From: Acanthaster planci
Taxonomy: Eukaryota; Echinodermata; Asteroidea; Valvatida; Acanthasteridae
Length of the DNA stretch: 64,000 bases
Assembly (NCBI RefSeq): GCF_001949145.1
Contig: NW_019091355.1
Span: 3,854,375 to 3,918,374, forward strand
Direction of reading: 5' to 3'
This document shows positions 21,140 through 42,789 of the stretch, piece after piece. Position 1 is the stretch's first letter, and every line of letters starts with the position of its first letter. The notes beneath the pieces were generated by a model. That model was not told the DNA's origin, made no database searches, and saw only the letters and a program-made list of their open reading frames with translations. Made by a program: the position numbers and the translations under genes.

Positions 21140-23070
21140 TTCTCGTGGTGGCACTGAACTCCCAAAATGGCGATTTTTTAATAAATGCTGCCACGGTATC
21201 GGTAACAATGACTAATTCGCTGTTAACTAGTTTAATTTTTAATCAACAGACCCACTAGACTACCAACACTTTTCGGCCACTCTAATAGACAATATTTTGT
21301 CAAATATATTACCAACTCTAAAATCTGTAATTGTACTATCAGATTTATGTGACCATTTTCCCATATTTACTTCTTTACATCTGCCAAAACTGCTTAACCC
21401 CTGGTAAGATTATTCTCCTGAAAATCTCTTGAATTTAAAATAAGGACTAAATTCTAGTGATTGGAGCTCCGTATTCAATGCACCGGACATCAATTTAGCT
21501 TTCATTAACTTCATGAACATTTTTAATGCGAATCTTGATAAATGATTTCCATTAAAGCCAAGAAAAAGTGAATCAAAGCAAACGTATTCCTTAATTATCC
21601 TGGGTCACCATCAGCCTGTGTAAATCTATCTCTCACCAAAACAACCTTTACCATAGATATACCTCTGACCCCACTGCCCTAAACCGTTCTGAATGTGTAC
21701 GCGACAAAAACATGTTAACAACTGTGCTTCGTAATGCTAAACGAAATAACTATTAACCAATTTAGTACCCAACAGGGTAATATCAAAAACACATGGAAAA
21801 TTATCAATAACTAACCTAATTTAAAACCAGCCAGCACCCTACAATTACATCAACTGAAACTGCAGGCAAGTCTGTTAATAATCCATAATAATAGTAAATT
21901 ACTCAAATAGAGGGATTTTACATTAGCGCGTATCGGCATCGAAACCGAGTGCAGTATACCCTTCGTATGTGTGACGCTACTTCAGTTTAAACCACGCCCC
22001 CTGCACATGGCGGTACACGACCATCGCAGGTACGTTAGTTCGCGGTCAATTGTCGTTATTTTTCTTTTGATTTTACGGGTCGAGTCATCCTGAAAGACTC
22101 TTCCACAAAAACTTGCAGCTTAAAAAGTCTGAATTTAACATACCTTTATGTATTTGGTGTCTTGACTCCTTACTTCCAATCGTCTGATCGTATTAAGAAT
22201 TGAAGCTGACGTACACAGCCTCGTTTTCGAACGGGAAGTGCGCAGATCGACGCCTAAAGCTTTGTATTGGGATCCCTCTATAATTACTTTTCTTCTGTCT
22301 ACGACATAATTCCTCCCAATATACTCAACAAATCCCGACCAAAATACTTGAACTGCCCTTTTCTCCCAAGCTACAGAAGGAGAAATCATTAATGTAGTTA
22401 GTAAATTACCTAATAAAAGGTGTACGAGTTGATGAAATTGGTTGCATATTGTTGAAGACTGTGGTCCATGCTGTCTCTCTGCCTTATTTGTCATTAATTT
22501 ATCTTTCTCTACTGGTGTAGAACCTGAGGATACGAAAATTGCGAGAGTCACCCAAATCTTGAAGAATGGTACTCTTTTCTCTTTTTAATAATTATACACA
22601 CCAATTTATATCTTTTTAAAACGTCCTAGAACATATGATTTATAAGCGTAAAGTAACACAATTTCAAATAATCAATCTGGATTTTGAGAGAACCATTCCA
22701 CTTCGCATACCATAATTAAGCTACTCGACAAAATAACGATTGATTTGGGCTTATCAGTCTCTACTATATTGGTATATTTCTAGACATCTCCAAGGCCTTT
22801 AAAACTGTTAACCATGACATACTTCTGTTTAAATTAGATTATTATAGCATTATGGCAGAGGAATTGCGTTGGAGTGATTTGGGAGCTACCTTTGTAATCG
22901 AAAAGAATTTGTCAAGGTAAATGAAACTCCTCTTTCTCTTGTAACATCTCATTTGGTATACCTTGGGGATCCATACTAGGGCCCCTACTAGTCAGTGTGC
23001 ATGTTAATGATCTTGAAAATTCTCCGTTCCTCCTTTTTGCCGTTGACTGTAAAACTGTTTAATATAGTAA
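21140..23070 (+). pseudogene. Degenerate non-LTR retrotransposon (LINE, CR1/L2-like) with endonuclease and reverse transcriptase remnants
   Basis: Broken plus-strand frames read in LINE order. The end of an endonuclease, LIDNILSNILPTL then SDLCDHFPIFTSLHLPK, lies near 21260-21400. A linker includes LRNAKRN near 21730. Reverse-transcriptase pieces follow: IARVTQIFKNG near 22540, ENHSTSHTIIKLLDKI near 22690, DISKAFKTVNHDILLFKL near 22785, SYLCNRKEFVKVNETP near 22890, and GSILGPLL near 22970. Many stops and frameshifts show it is dead. The next expected motif, the FADD block, is destroyed near 23030, where sequence shared with copy A begins. The linker is split by foreign DNA at 21905-22370. The clade is inferred from motif style only. 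Confidence 0.85.
21905..22370. mobile_element. Insertion inside the LINE, related to 57540-57850
   Basis: LINE homology stops near 21900 and resumes near 22380. The roughly 465 bases between match 57540-57850 in reverse complement, including TCAATTCTTAATACGATCAG-type sequence and GCGAACTAACGTACCTGCGA. Both copies lie next to transposon remains, so this is probably a fragment of a mobile element, perhaps the one in the 57-62 kb region. Confidence 0.6.
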
Positions 23071-23391
23071 CTGACATGTCCCAGTCAGGATCGGGGCGGC
23101 GGACGACATTTTTGGTTCAAACGAGAAGCCACTATACGCATATATGACATATTGAATCCAGTAACAGAAAAAGAGGTGACCAAAATCCAGAATAATGTAA
23201 TGGTGTGGCATACGAGGAACGGTTTCGGTAGATTAATCGCCAGATTGCATATTTTTCTTCACGACACTGAGCCATCCGAGACTGTAAACCGCAAGCGATG
23301 ACAGTCCCTTGGTTGTGGATTTGTCCCGTTTGTTGATGCTGAGCCCTTTAAACTCGTCATTTTCTTTTGTTTGTTTAGGGGGAGCGGCTGA

Positions 23392-32912
<9,521 letters not shown>

Positions 32913-32999
32913 ATCTGTTGAAGTTTGTTCATTTGTTGGGAGAGGAACCTCGAAACTCTAAACAATGATCAAGTCGACTTCCTTCTACGCCTTCCTTTC

Positions 33000-35280
33000 T
33001 ATTGTATCGGCAGTATCAAAAGTGGAAAAAAGTATACACTTATGATAATTTACTCTTATGACATCATCATTGGGCTCCAGGGGCCATATGGCGGAACAGT
33101 GAAACATGAATTATGCAGTACTTGCTTTTTGTGCGGGCACGACGGGCACGCATTTTGTATATATTCAGAAATGCATAAACATGTACATATTCACAACGAG
33201 TCTTCGTTTGATTCAACTTTGTGACAGAATATAAAATCGAAGCACAAACAGTGCCTCTACAAATGATTTGTTTATTTGTTTACATCTCTAAGAAGGGGCT
33301 AATTCTTTTGTCAGCCAGTACTAGGGCCTGTGTTTTCAGTAATCCTCGTAAGTAAAGATAGGCCTACATGTTGTGCGGAGTGGTTTCTGTCCTTTATTAG
33401 ATGAATAAAATAAAATGCCGATATCATATTCTGCAGGGCTCCACAGTCCCTCTCTTTTAATTTCGATGCGATTCAGCCACGTACAGTTATTTAAATTAAA
33501 TAAGATGCCTATGGAGGGTTTATGGGGGGGGGCTTTCAACCTTTGGACGTATGCCCCTTGTTGAATAAAAAATAATAGAAAAGAAATAAAGTTAAAATAT
33601 TAATAAAATGGCAATGAGCAACGAAGTTGACCCCGCCCCACCCCCGGGATTTTCACTTGTTGAGCGCTATTTTGAGACCTCATGTTATGTTTAATAACAC
33701 CACCAAAAGTTGACCCCTTATTTCGGAAAGTCTAAAACACGTTAAGCCCAATGTAACTCGGTGTTCTCGTATGCATATGAACGGTGTTAATCGATTTTTC
33801 TCATGGCCTTTTGGTAAAAGCTAAAATAACAAGGCATAAAAACATTCAAGCATTTTACAATGTACAAGGAAATAAACGTAAAGGACTAATCTGTGTTTAG
33901 AGGATTCTAAAGTTTAATGTAACCTTAATTTGCTCAAAAGAACGGTGCCGGCCGACTCGACTGAGTCTAGACCTCATCCAACTGCAGGTGGGTAAATCTT
34001 TACAACCTTGTGCAATCTCGTTTTCACTCAAATCTGGCAGAGCTGTGAAGTGCATTTACCAGCAGTATGCTATTTTCGTCAGGTCATCCTGACCAGGTTA
34101 GAATTTCCAGGGAAAACATAACTCGCTGGGGAAAGTCGACATAAATAGAACACTCTCATTTTTGCCTACAACTTGTAAAGGCGGCCAGAGTTTGCAGAAA
34201 TACCACCTTCATTTTGGTTGTCAGTGTACCTCAAATTGTTGTATTCACATTTAGTATGTGGTAGCACGTGTATAATTATCTAGTGTTTTGATAGCTACAA
34301 GGGATTTTTAACTCAGTGAATTATATCTTATTTTGTACCGACAGCCAACTATAGTTTTAGCAGCATCTTTTAGGAAAAAAAACGACTGTGACGTTAAAAG
34401 AGCAGGCCCTGTAAGGTCTAAGGCCTAAAATGTGGCCTCAGTGGAGGATTCCGTCAGAGGCATGAAAACTAGTCTCCTTTAAAGACTGGCAATAAAACCA
34501 CTTTCCAATTGGAAAGTGTATGGTGTATCCTCAGACAGAGCGTGTAGTGAAAAAAAGTTGACAAGTTGGCCAAAATGACTACCCTTTCTGAACTGCGCAG
34601 CGAAGGTCTAAGGATGTGTCCAAATCTCTTGGCTACGGCCGGCAATTACGCACGAGTCTATGGTAGTGGCCGCGGCCAGTTCCCATTGAGTTGTGTGTAA
34701 ATTCCGGTCGTAGCCAAAACGTGATTCGGACACGGCCTTGTTGGACAATAAAATCCACAATATCCAAACGTTAATCTTTCGGGTTTTTTCCCAGCCATAA
34801 TTTCCTCTGTGCCCCAAATTATTGTAGGTCCTACATTTGGTTGACTGAAGTGCATTAATCTCGGGTAATTTACGAACTACCCATTGGCTGTGGAAAACTA
34901 CACCTTTTGAGGGGAGGTGGAAAGCACCTGTTCATTTTTGTTCTGCAGATTATCCCGCGTGTGTTCGTTCATTCAGAAATGCGCTGTACTGAGTCCATGG
35001 TTTTGTGCAATACATTGTGCAACTTGAATTGTCAATTCGTCGTGTGATGTTGTTAATCCCTTGTGTCTTGTTGTCAGACTATTACGCGATGTTCTCGTTG
35101 TGTAGTCCAGGCATTATTCGCGTATAGCCAATGCATTACGTGGCGAGCTATCCCTTTACATAGCAGGTGCCGAATCATATGATGCAGTGAATCTGTTATG
35201 TTGTGTTGCCAGCCAATTACATGCATGTGGAATGGTTAAAGCATTACGCTGGCTCTCTACTTGTGTTGTGGAGCTATCCT
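33000..35280. other. Upstream flank of UBE2D copy B, rearranged relative to copy A
   Basis: No gene recognised. 34020-34870 matches 19600-20040 in reverse complement, with landmarks GACAAGTTGGCCAAAATGAC, AAGACTGGCAATAAAACCA and CTGGCAGAGCTGTGAAG. 33945-34030 matches 27430-27510 inverted (CTGCAGGTGGGTAAATCTTT). Copy B therefore sits in a reshuffled version of the copy A flank. Confidence 0.5.
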
Positions 35281-35292
35281 GGCATGGGTTTC

Positions 35293-35354
35293 CATGGCAA
35301 CATTTGGGCAATACCCCACTGAAAACAGTGGGGTATGGCCCAAATGTTACCATG
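35293..35354. repeat. Near-perfect 29-base hairpin
   Basis: CATGGCAACATTTGGGCAAT leads into ACCCCACTG, a four-base AAAA loop, then the inverse arm ending CCCAAATGTTACCATG. 27 of 29 positions pair. It could be a tiny palindromic repeat or a hairpin RNA precursor; the tight loop argues somewhat against a classical microRNA. Confidence 0.8.
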
Positions 35355-36294
35355 CAGTGCACTGGCAGGATGGCGCCCAGCTTGAATAATTTGGGTTGGC
35401 TAATCTGTTGCTCTGAAGTCTGATAGCAATGTCAGAGGGTGGAGAGCCAAGTGACGTAACACTCATGGAAAGCTATGATTGGTTGCACGTTGTCCAAGCG
35501 TTGTGCACACTTACAAACAGTGCGCATGCATATGTATGTTCATGGCGCTCATTACCAAAGTGCGCATGCGCAAGAGTTGCACTTAACAACAGCATAGAAA
35601 CATGCTATGTCTGACTTTGCGCGCTCTGATTGCAAGATGAGGCGTCGTCTTTGTCAATAGAGTTCCAGGAAACCGAGCACAAATAATTGAATTTTTCATG
35701 ACAAATCCAAATGATATTAATCACTTCATTTTTCAGTGGCGTTGATTTTGTAAGCTGCCTAAAAATGTAATGAAAAATGTGGTTTTAAATAACCCCAAAA
35801 TTTTTTATTTTTCACAAGAAAAAATTGAGTGTTGCCAAATTTGATTACTATCTATTTAAAATGAGTTTTCCTGGTCATAAAAGCTAGATACATATAAAGT
35901 AGAAGACTGTCTTTATCGATTGCACGCAAAAATTGGGAATCTGCCGGATAAAATTGTTGCAAAATGAAATTGAATTTGAAACAAATTTTCGCGCCAAATT
36001 GTGTGAATCCAGACATTTTATAGTGGAAAAATCCGTCTCATTTCTAATGTAAAATTATCTTTCTGTACCAGTAAAACTTAATTGCTAGAGTCAGGAGTTA
36101 TTGCTTTGTCGAACTTTTGACATAAAATAGGATACCTTTGCACCATATACTCTTGTAAGGGCAGACTTTTGAGTAACATTCTTGCAGCGGGGAGTCACCG
36201 GTTAAGTGTAGTCGTGTATGCACGGTTACATTTTGTACACATGACATGTACATGTACATGTTTACGTTTATGCATGTGCTGAGGTGGTGTGTGA

Positions 36295-36449
36295 GGTGTC
36301 TTAGCCGTCTCCCGGTCTCAGCGGTCCCCCCTGAATGGCCGGACATTAAACAGACGACTTTCTCGTTGTTACGCGCAGAGATGGCATGACGTATTTTACC
36401 ATATTTGGTAAGGGGGACCACTGAGACCGGGAGGCAGCTGAGACCGCCA
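36295..36449. mobile_element. Inverted-repeat MITE
   Basis: Left arm GCCGTCTCCCGGTCTCAGCG with GTCCCCC; right arm GGGGGACCACTGAGACCGGG with AGGCAGC. About 155 bases with a unique centre. Confidence 0.78.
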
Positions 36450-36807
36450 CAGCGGACGCGACGACTTCGATGTCAGGGTACCGCGTTGGTCAGTGTTCAC
36501 AGCAGCGAAAGTGATGAACAGGAAATGTCTCTATTTTTTAACGATTCTACCTTATGAAATGGTATCAGTGCTGACGAAATCCTCGACATTTGTTTTTGCT
36601 GCTACACTTTGGTATTTCACGAGGTCTGTCGCAGTGAAAAATTGTGCGCTGTATTGTCGTCTGCTCTCACGAAAAAACGTTGTTGTCTGCTTGAAAAATA
36701 ACCTGGGCATGCGCCCTTGTAATCAACGTCATCTCTACGGGGCAGGAACATACGTGTGCAGTGAAGACAACTTTTTAGGTTAGTCACAACTTACGTGAGC
36801 AGGGATA

Positions 36808-37220
36808 GAGCCTGAGGGTAAAGGGTCACACCGCGAGCTTCCGGAACCCTCGCATGGTTCACCTATAGGGACTTTACAAGGGGCCCTGCCATCACGTTTG
36901 ATAATTTATGGAAGAGGGATTCCTTTAAACCGCCCCAAGAAACGTGTCAAAATTTTATCTTTGTGCGCAAGTAATATTTTGGGAAAAGTCACATGGAGAG
37001 TTTTCTAGTTTGTTTCTAGTTCATGTACTGAACCAACATCTGTAAAATCACCACAAATTACACGAAAAACCTTACACAAGCACAACCAGATGCTGTAAGA
37101 CTGTCTCACTAAGGCACGTATGAAATACGTGATCGACAAGTCACTCACGCATGCAGATGTTATAAAATTGCCTGATCAAAAAGTTTGACTCACCCACCAA
37201 ACCTTGGCTCATGCAGCGTA
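36808..37220. repeat. Repeat relics related to 27150-27345 and 20000-20200
   Basis: The first 190 bases match 27150-27345. The rest (37020-37220) matches 20000-20200, for example CATCTGTAAAATCACCACAA, CTGTCTCACTAA and CACCCACCAAACCTTGGCTC. Two families lie side by side here. Confidence 0.6.
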
Positions 37221-37867
37221 AGGATTAAAGAGAATTCCGAAAGGGTATAAACTGCTGATCTTTCCTGTTGCAAACGTTTTGCGAACGGACGCTTCTTGTT
37301 TGTTTTCAATAAACGAACAAACTGATTTTTTTTTGTTTGACAAAGCTTGTTCAACACAAATCTGACATATTTTCTGCTGGAATCACAGTATTCTGCCAGA
37401 ACTCTGTTTAAAACATCATCCTGCTAAATTTGTGTCTTTTTGTGTTTTTTTAAGCATGGCAAAACAAAAACAAACAAAAAACATACAAGTATCAGTCAAA
37501 TTTAGCAGCAAATCGGCAGACACGGTTACCTTGTGTCCAGTTTCCACTTCGGACCACATCGTTATGCTTCGGTTGTAATGATATGGCGACATGTGTTTTG
37601 CGTGGAGAAACGTTTTTTCTGAAAAAAATAAAGTTTTACTTCAAACTGATCCCAATTCTCCTTTAGCTTGTATTTTACAGTTATTTTCCTATTCTTTCAA
37701 GTTATAATGGGTTTGCTTGAAAGGATATTAGCTCTTAATGCTTTCAGTATGATCTACGTGTACTACACACAGTGCATTAAGCCTTTGGCGAGTTAAATTT
37801 GAATAAAATCTGATACACTGGGTCATCTGATTGCTACCGAAGCGAAAAAGGTTTAACCCACTGTTTC

Positions 37868-37927
37868 GCCTGGGCGGATTACTAATTCGCTCGGGCGAAT
37901 TAGTATGCCATCCCTGGCGGATTAATC
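37868..37927. repeat. GC-box-like palindrome, copy 1
   Basis: ACTAATTCGCTCGGGCGAAT and TAGT form an almost perfect palindrome flanked by GGGCGGATT and TGGCGGATTAATCC. Its relative is at 55668-55721. Confidence 0.7.
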
Positions 37928-38675
37928 CTGAAATTGTGAAAACACACCCTGCCACTTGGTAAGCCAAATAATTTTTTAGTCATGGCCTTACTACGGTTTC
38001 TTATAAGTACGCTTCCGTAGATTGCACATAAACCAAATAATTTGAATTCTCCAGACTAAAGACACTGTCGCTGTACCTCGTGATTCTGGGTAAGCTTTTG
38101 CATAGCGACTGCCATCTCTGGGATATTGCCCTTCTTATCCATTGAAACAGTGTATATTGCCCAAGGCGTCTCTTGTGTAACTAAGCAAATGCTTGGCCCG
38201 AATTATGAGGCATAGCAACAGACTCTTTAGTGTGAAAAACTAAAATTGTTATGTTCCCGTGAATTTGAAGAACCCAGAGTACCAGATTTTATTCAAATTT
38301 AAAGGGTTTATTTGCACCAGCTAACGGATGTGGCATTTTTAAAATTGGGAAACATATTTTCCAACAATGGTCAGTCGACAACGCGTTAAAAAAGAATGTC
38401 TTCTCGATGCAAACATTCTTGGCGAAAAAAAGCTCAGATCACCCGAGACTGTTATGTTCTTTCTCTCAAGTAAGATATTCAAGTATTATTCGGCAGTTCC
38501 ATTTTGTGATTTTACCGATGCTGTATTCTATCTTTAACACAACGTACCATGTTTCATACAACATAAAAAATTATGAAACGTGCAGAGTTAGAGAAAGGTG
38601 GAGGTTAAGGTTTAAGAGTAAACCGAATAACACCTGTCCAGTTTTTTTGTGGAAAACCGATGGGGAGCGAGTTGG

Positions 38676-38683
38676 TATATAAG
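38676..38683 (+). promoter_or_regulatory. TATA box of the saposin-like gene
   Basis: TATATAAG lies 154 bases from its last base to the ATG at 38837, so transcription would start near 38705-38715 and leave a 5' UTR of about 125 bases. The broken copy at 50195-50430 shares the following sequence but has lost this box. Confidence 0.65.
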
Positions 38684-38836
38684 ACCCAACGATTTCTTCT
38701 TCCAACGAGATTCGTCCTGCGGCAACTCTGACCAGCTACTCACTGCGGGTCTTCTAGTTGCATTTACTAAGTGCGCGGTCAGTGCAGACGCTTGCGTACA
38801 CATCTGTTCTCAATTTCCGATTGACTGGTCACAACC

Positions 38837-38891
38837 ATGACAAATTTCCTTGGTCTGCTGATCCTCTTTGCTGTGGTGATGAGTGCAAATG
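38837..38891 (+). CDS. Saposin-like gene, exon 1 (signal peptide)
   Basis: 55 bases with start ATG; encodes the hydrophobic leader and ends after the first base of codon 19. Donor GTTTGT. Confidence 0.85.
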
Positions 38892-41619
38892 GTTTGTTCA
38901 ATCTATTTCTTTTATTTATTATAATTTTTTATTCTTTCTTTGCAGGGTGCGTACATCCAGTGAAATAATTTCTGGCCCTCTTGTAGGACTGATTTTTAAG
39001 GCCGGGTCGTACTTTAGGCGAATGCAGAAGCGAAGTAGACGTGTTCGTTTGTGCACTGCATGGACCTGGTTGTACACCTGATTCGAGCAATAAAAGATGC
39101 ACTTGGCGTAAAAATTCTTCTCTGCTTCCGGAATCAAAACTACAACGGCTAGTAATTTGTCCAGTGTCCTCTTTTAACAANNNNNNNNNNNNNNNNNNNN
39201 NNNNNNNNNNNNNNNNNNNNNNNNNNNNNNNNNNNNNNNNNNNNNNNNNNNNNNNNNNNNNNNNNNNNNNNNNNNNNNNNNNNNNNNNNNNNNNNNNNNN
39301 NNNNNNNNNNNNNNNNNNNNNNNNNNNNNNNNNNNNNNNNNNNNNNNNNNNNNNNNNNNNNNNNNNNNNNNNNNNNNNNNNNNNNNNNNNNNNNNNNNNN
39401 NNNNNNNNNNNNNNNNNNNNNNNNNNNNNNNNNNNNNNNNNNNNNNNNNNNNNNNNNNNNNNNNNNNNNNNNNNNNNNNNNNNNNNNGTCAATGATGTTG
39501 AAATGGAAGCAACGTACACACAAGCCACAGTTATTAATTTCATTGCTCCTTTAAAAAAATGAGTGCACTCCTGGACATCTTCCTCTCAGGCCAGAAATTT
39601 ATTTCACTTTTCGTTACTGTTCACGAGTTGAATGTAGAAAACACTATTATTTTCACTGAGAAAAATCTGACACGGCTTGGAATTTGTTCTGGGGATATGG
39701 TAGACGTAAACACGTCACTGGCTGCCCTGAAGCTTCGCCAATCTCACCGTTACGGCACGACTTTAATGGCGAAGCAATAATATAGTTCTTGGAACAAATT
39801 GTTAAGTTGGTATTGCTCATTTGCTGTTCCAAAGTAGGCGCAGGTGGTGCCTGTACGACAGGATTCCACTAACCGAGTACCTTTGTGTGACATTTATTTC
39901 TGATTGCCATCACATTGTTTTTTCTCATTTAATCTGAAGGTCGCCAGCTTCAAGAGGTGTTCTCCACCCCTCAGAACGGCCCGTTTCTTTGCATGTGGTG
40001 CGACATGGTTGTGACCTTCGTCAGGAATGTGTCGACCGACAGGGACTTTTTGGTGAGAAAAACTCATGCTTACCAAAGAAGAAACTTGTGATCAGAGATT
40101 CTTTTGAATAACTGACACAAAGTAATTATGACTCACCACCACTGAAACTGAGAAAGAACATGCTGGTTCCAGCGTTACTCATGGTGCGGCATACGCACGT
40201 GACGGTACTGTTTTCATGACGTTGTTGTCAAAAGGTTATTTCAGGGTGCACGATCATCTGCATGAAGACAAAACATTTGACGAGACAACAGACTTCCTAG
40301 TTGTACATTACCAGCGAGTTTCGCAGATTACCGGACTGCGTTTCATTCGTCGTTTTTCTCAAATTAAGCCCACGTTTAAGTTACAAAATCTGTGTCTCGA
40401 CCTCACCATTTGACATTGATATGCTCACGGTATGAGCACGAAAAAAAACAATCGTATCTCTGTATTCATTCTTCACACTCTCAACCACCTGTTGGCCGCT
40501 TGGCCAAGTTCTGTGGTATATTTTGTGCATTATTTGTTCAATACACATGATGCATGCTTTGGTAACGATCACAATAGGTCTATAAAAATCGACGTCTCCC
40601 CATGTATTGCTTACACAGGACTTGTTAGTCAAAAACAGGAAGGAGGCTTGTCACTTCTGGAGTCCTGCAGGCTTCGAAAAGTACTGTGAAGACTATGTGA
40701 ACGAAATACCACACTCCATTGCACTATTTGCCGACGAATACCTGGTAAGTCCTTTTACAATTGTGTCCCAATTATGGTAAGGTTATAATCATCACTCATC
40801 GTTGAAATCCCACAGAGTCCTGACTACAGACAGGGCATACCGCCCAGAACGTTGAGCCTCCCTCGCGGTTCTTTTCGGAACCTAGGAGAATACTGCGCGT
40901 ACGGGGCACCTGTAACTCACTTCACCGTGCAAATCCTTCAATCGTATGAGGCTAGGATGCCTTCTGCTTTGTTCAAAGACAGAAACTTCCCTCAATTTGA
41001 AAATGGGAACTGAGGCAAAAATTTAAAATGAAGCCAAATAACTCAGAAAGTTGCAATGAAGGGAGATTTCAAGCTCTGGCTATTCACTGAGTTGCTATCA
41101 TCCTGTTCCTTTCTCATTCGGGCAGAGAAAACTTTCCAGCGAAACTGTCCTCTTTAGTTATACCGGAGGAAATGCATGATTTCATCAGCTCAAAAACTGT
41201 ACAGAGTGAAAAAAGTGACGGGATCTTTAAACCAACCTCAAATCTGCTTTACCCTCACAGGTGAAAGGGGGTTGAGTGACTTGTCTAATATCCGTATATG
41301 CCATCGATGGATTCAACCCCCCAGACCCTATGATTGTTAGTTATAACACCCTAGTCACTAGGGTACGTCCAACATTAATTCTCGGGTGTAGGCATTGCAC
41401 AATGGAACTTTACAGTTAGGTTTTCACACTATTGTAGTATGTCTGTGACTCCGAAATTAAAAGTGCGTGATGCATTTTCTCATGCACTCCACACCACAGG
41501 ATCCGGCGAAGGACTGCGCAACGGTTTGCCGTGGTCAGGAGCCCGATCAGCAGCACCCGACGGCTCTAAATAACTTTGTCCAGAAGATGAAAAGCGATTA
41601 CGAGAAGTTCTGGAAGTAG
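38837..41619 (+). CDS. Secreted saposin-B-type (SAPLIP) protein, four exons
   Basis: Exons are 38837-38891, 39940-40052, 40619-40744 and 41500-41619. GT/AG introns and phases 1, 0, 0 join to 137 codons. Residues 1 to about 18 (MTNFLGLLILFAVVMSAN) form a signal peptide. The rest has six cysteines at 36, 39, 67, 79, 104 and 108 in the saposin-B order: C-x2-C with MVV after it, a middle pair around FEKYCEDYV, and a last pair CATVC. A sequon N48-V-S50 is present. Family members bind or disturb lipid membranes and include saposins, surfactant protein B, NK-lysin and amoebapores; a lysosomal or antimicrobial role would be inference. With one domain it resembles the antimicrobial type more than prosaposin. 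Intron 1 holds an assembly gap and a strong unused acceptor at 38945 that would lead to an early stop. No canonical AATAAA lies close after the stop; one is at 42382. Confidence 0.85.
39181..39487. other. Assembly gap (307 N)
   Basis: A run of N inside intron 1 of the saposin-like gene. The joined exons do not need any hidden coding sequence. Confidence 1.
39940..40052 (+). CDS. Saposin-like gene, exon 2
   Basis: 113 bases. Completes Gly19 and encodes RQLQEVFSTPQNGPFLCMWC, then DMVVTFVRNVSTDRDFL. It holds cysteines 1 and 2 and the N-glycosylation site. The acceptor CTGAAG follows a T-rich tract; donor GTGAGA. Confidence 0.85.
40619..40744 (+). CDS. Saposin-like gene, exon 3
   Basis: 126 bases, 42 codons, with CHFWSPAGFEKYCEDYV carrying cysteines 3 and 4, then NEIPHSIALFADEYL. 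Acceptor TACACAG, donor GTAAGT. Confidence 0.87.
41500..41619 (+). CDS. Saposin-like gene, exon 4
   Basis: 120 bases with stop TAG. DPAKDCATVCRGQEP carries cysteines 5 and 6; a charged tail ends in KSDYEKFWK. Acceptor CACCACAG. Confidence 0.87.
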   Translation, partial: DPAKDCATVCRGQEPDQQHPTALNNFVQKMKSDYEKFWK

Positions 41620-42272
41620 GAACTACTGCCATCCGACCCGGAGAAATCGACAACTGCGACGTAACAAATGTTCTTGTGGTTGTTATTCAATTTTGTGACG
41701 CTGAAATGTGTGAGAAAGAAAATTCTTAGAGTTTGTTACAGACTAATACCCACAGCTTGATTGCTTTGCATTAACAATTTGCTATTGCTAGACACTTTGT
41801 AGTAAATACCGTACGGATCTTATAGGGAGGCATTCATCACAAGGAAGATATTTGACGGTCTGATAACGCTTTTGGTACCAGAAGGAAACCCATTTCCCCC
41901 CATTTTTGTCCGATAGTTTGATAGTTTATAGCGTCATAATTATGACATTGTTTACAAAGTTTAGTTTGGTTAGATTGAAACGTTTGAAAGTTCGAGGGGG
42001 CCAAAGTATGTACACAGGTCTATGGGAATTACTCCCTGAGGTGTCAGCTGAGGGTATAATATTGCTGCAAAAAATTTATTAGAGAGGGTATTTGGCAAGC
42101 AAATCTTCCTTTCAAGGATCTTTTTATATGCATGGTTCCTACATGTAAATCAATCAGTAAGGAAAACTGAAGAAAACTTGTCCTGCGCGTGTGGAGCCTT
42201 TATTATTGATAAAATCAAGATGATGTTATACCACATCCTACAGCTCGTTCTCTTAAAGACGCAAAGCCACAG

Positions 42273-42761
42273 GCCTGGTTTCCATGTGGTCGCTTGTATT
42301 AACGCAGACGGTCCACAAGACGTGAAGACGCAGACACGAACGGAAGAGACGGTGCATGACGTCATTCCGCCCAAAAATTGAAATAAATGGCGTCCGAAAC
42401 TCGGGGATTTTTTGTTGGAAATGGCCATTTCGATTGACTGTACTTCATCATGACACCAAACCCGTACTCCAGTTTCATGCATTTTACTGATGACCAGCTA
42501 TTTAGTTGACCATAATGGTGTAAAAATGGGCAAATCTTCATGAAACTGAGCGGGAGGGACATCGTTACACCACGGCTTCTCGACGCAAACAGTCGGCAAA
42601 GTTGAACCTGCCTCAACTTCGCCGATCGTCCGCGGGCTGGTTTGAGTTTGTCTGCGTTGTTGGCGACACTTCTGTTTGGCATGTTTCCATTTGTCTGCGT
42701 TGCAGTTTGCGTCTTGATTGCGTTGCTGTCTGCGTTTCTTTCGTCGATATGGAAACCAAGC
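42273..42761. mobile_element. MITE-like element related to 23774-24278
   Basis: Starts GCCTGGTTTCCATGTGGTCG and ends CGATATGGAAACCAAGC. Internal GACGCAGAC and GTCTGCGTT words point in opposite directions on each side. About 490 bases without a transposase. Confidence 0.65.
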
Positions 42762-42789
42762 TTACTCATGGTTCGGCGCTCTCAGAAAA

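Noticed and set aside
39041-39562. Long open frames across the gap at 39181-39487
   Set aside because: They exist only because N is read as open; the real exons splice around them.
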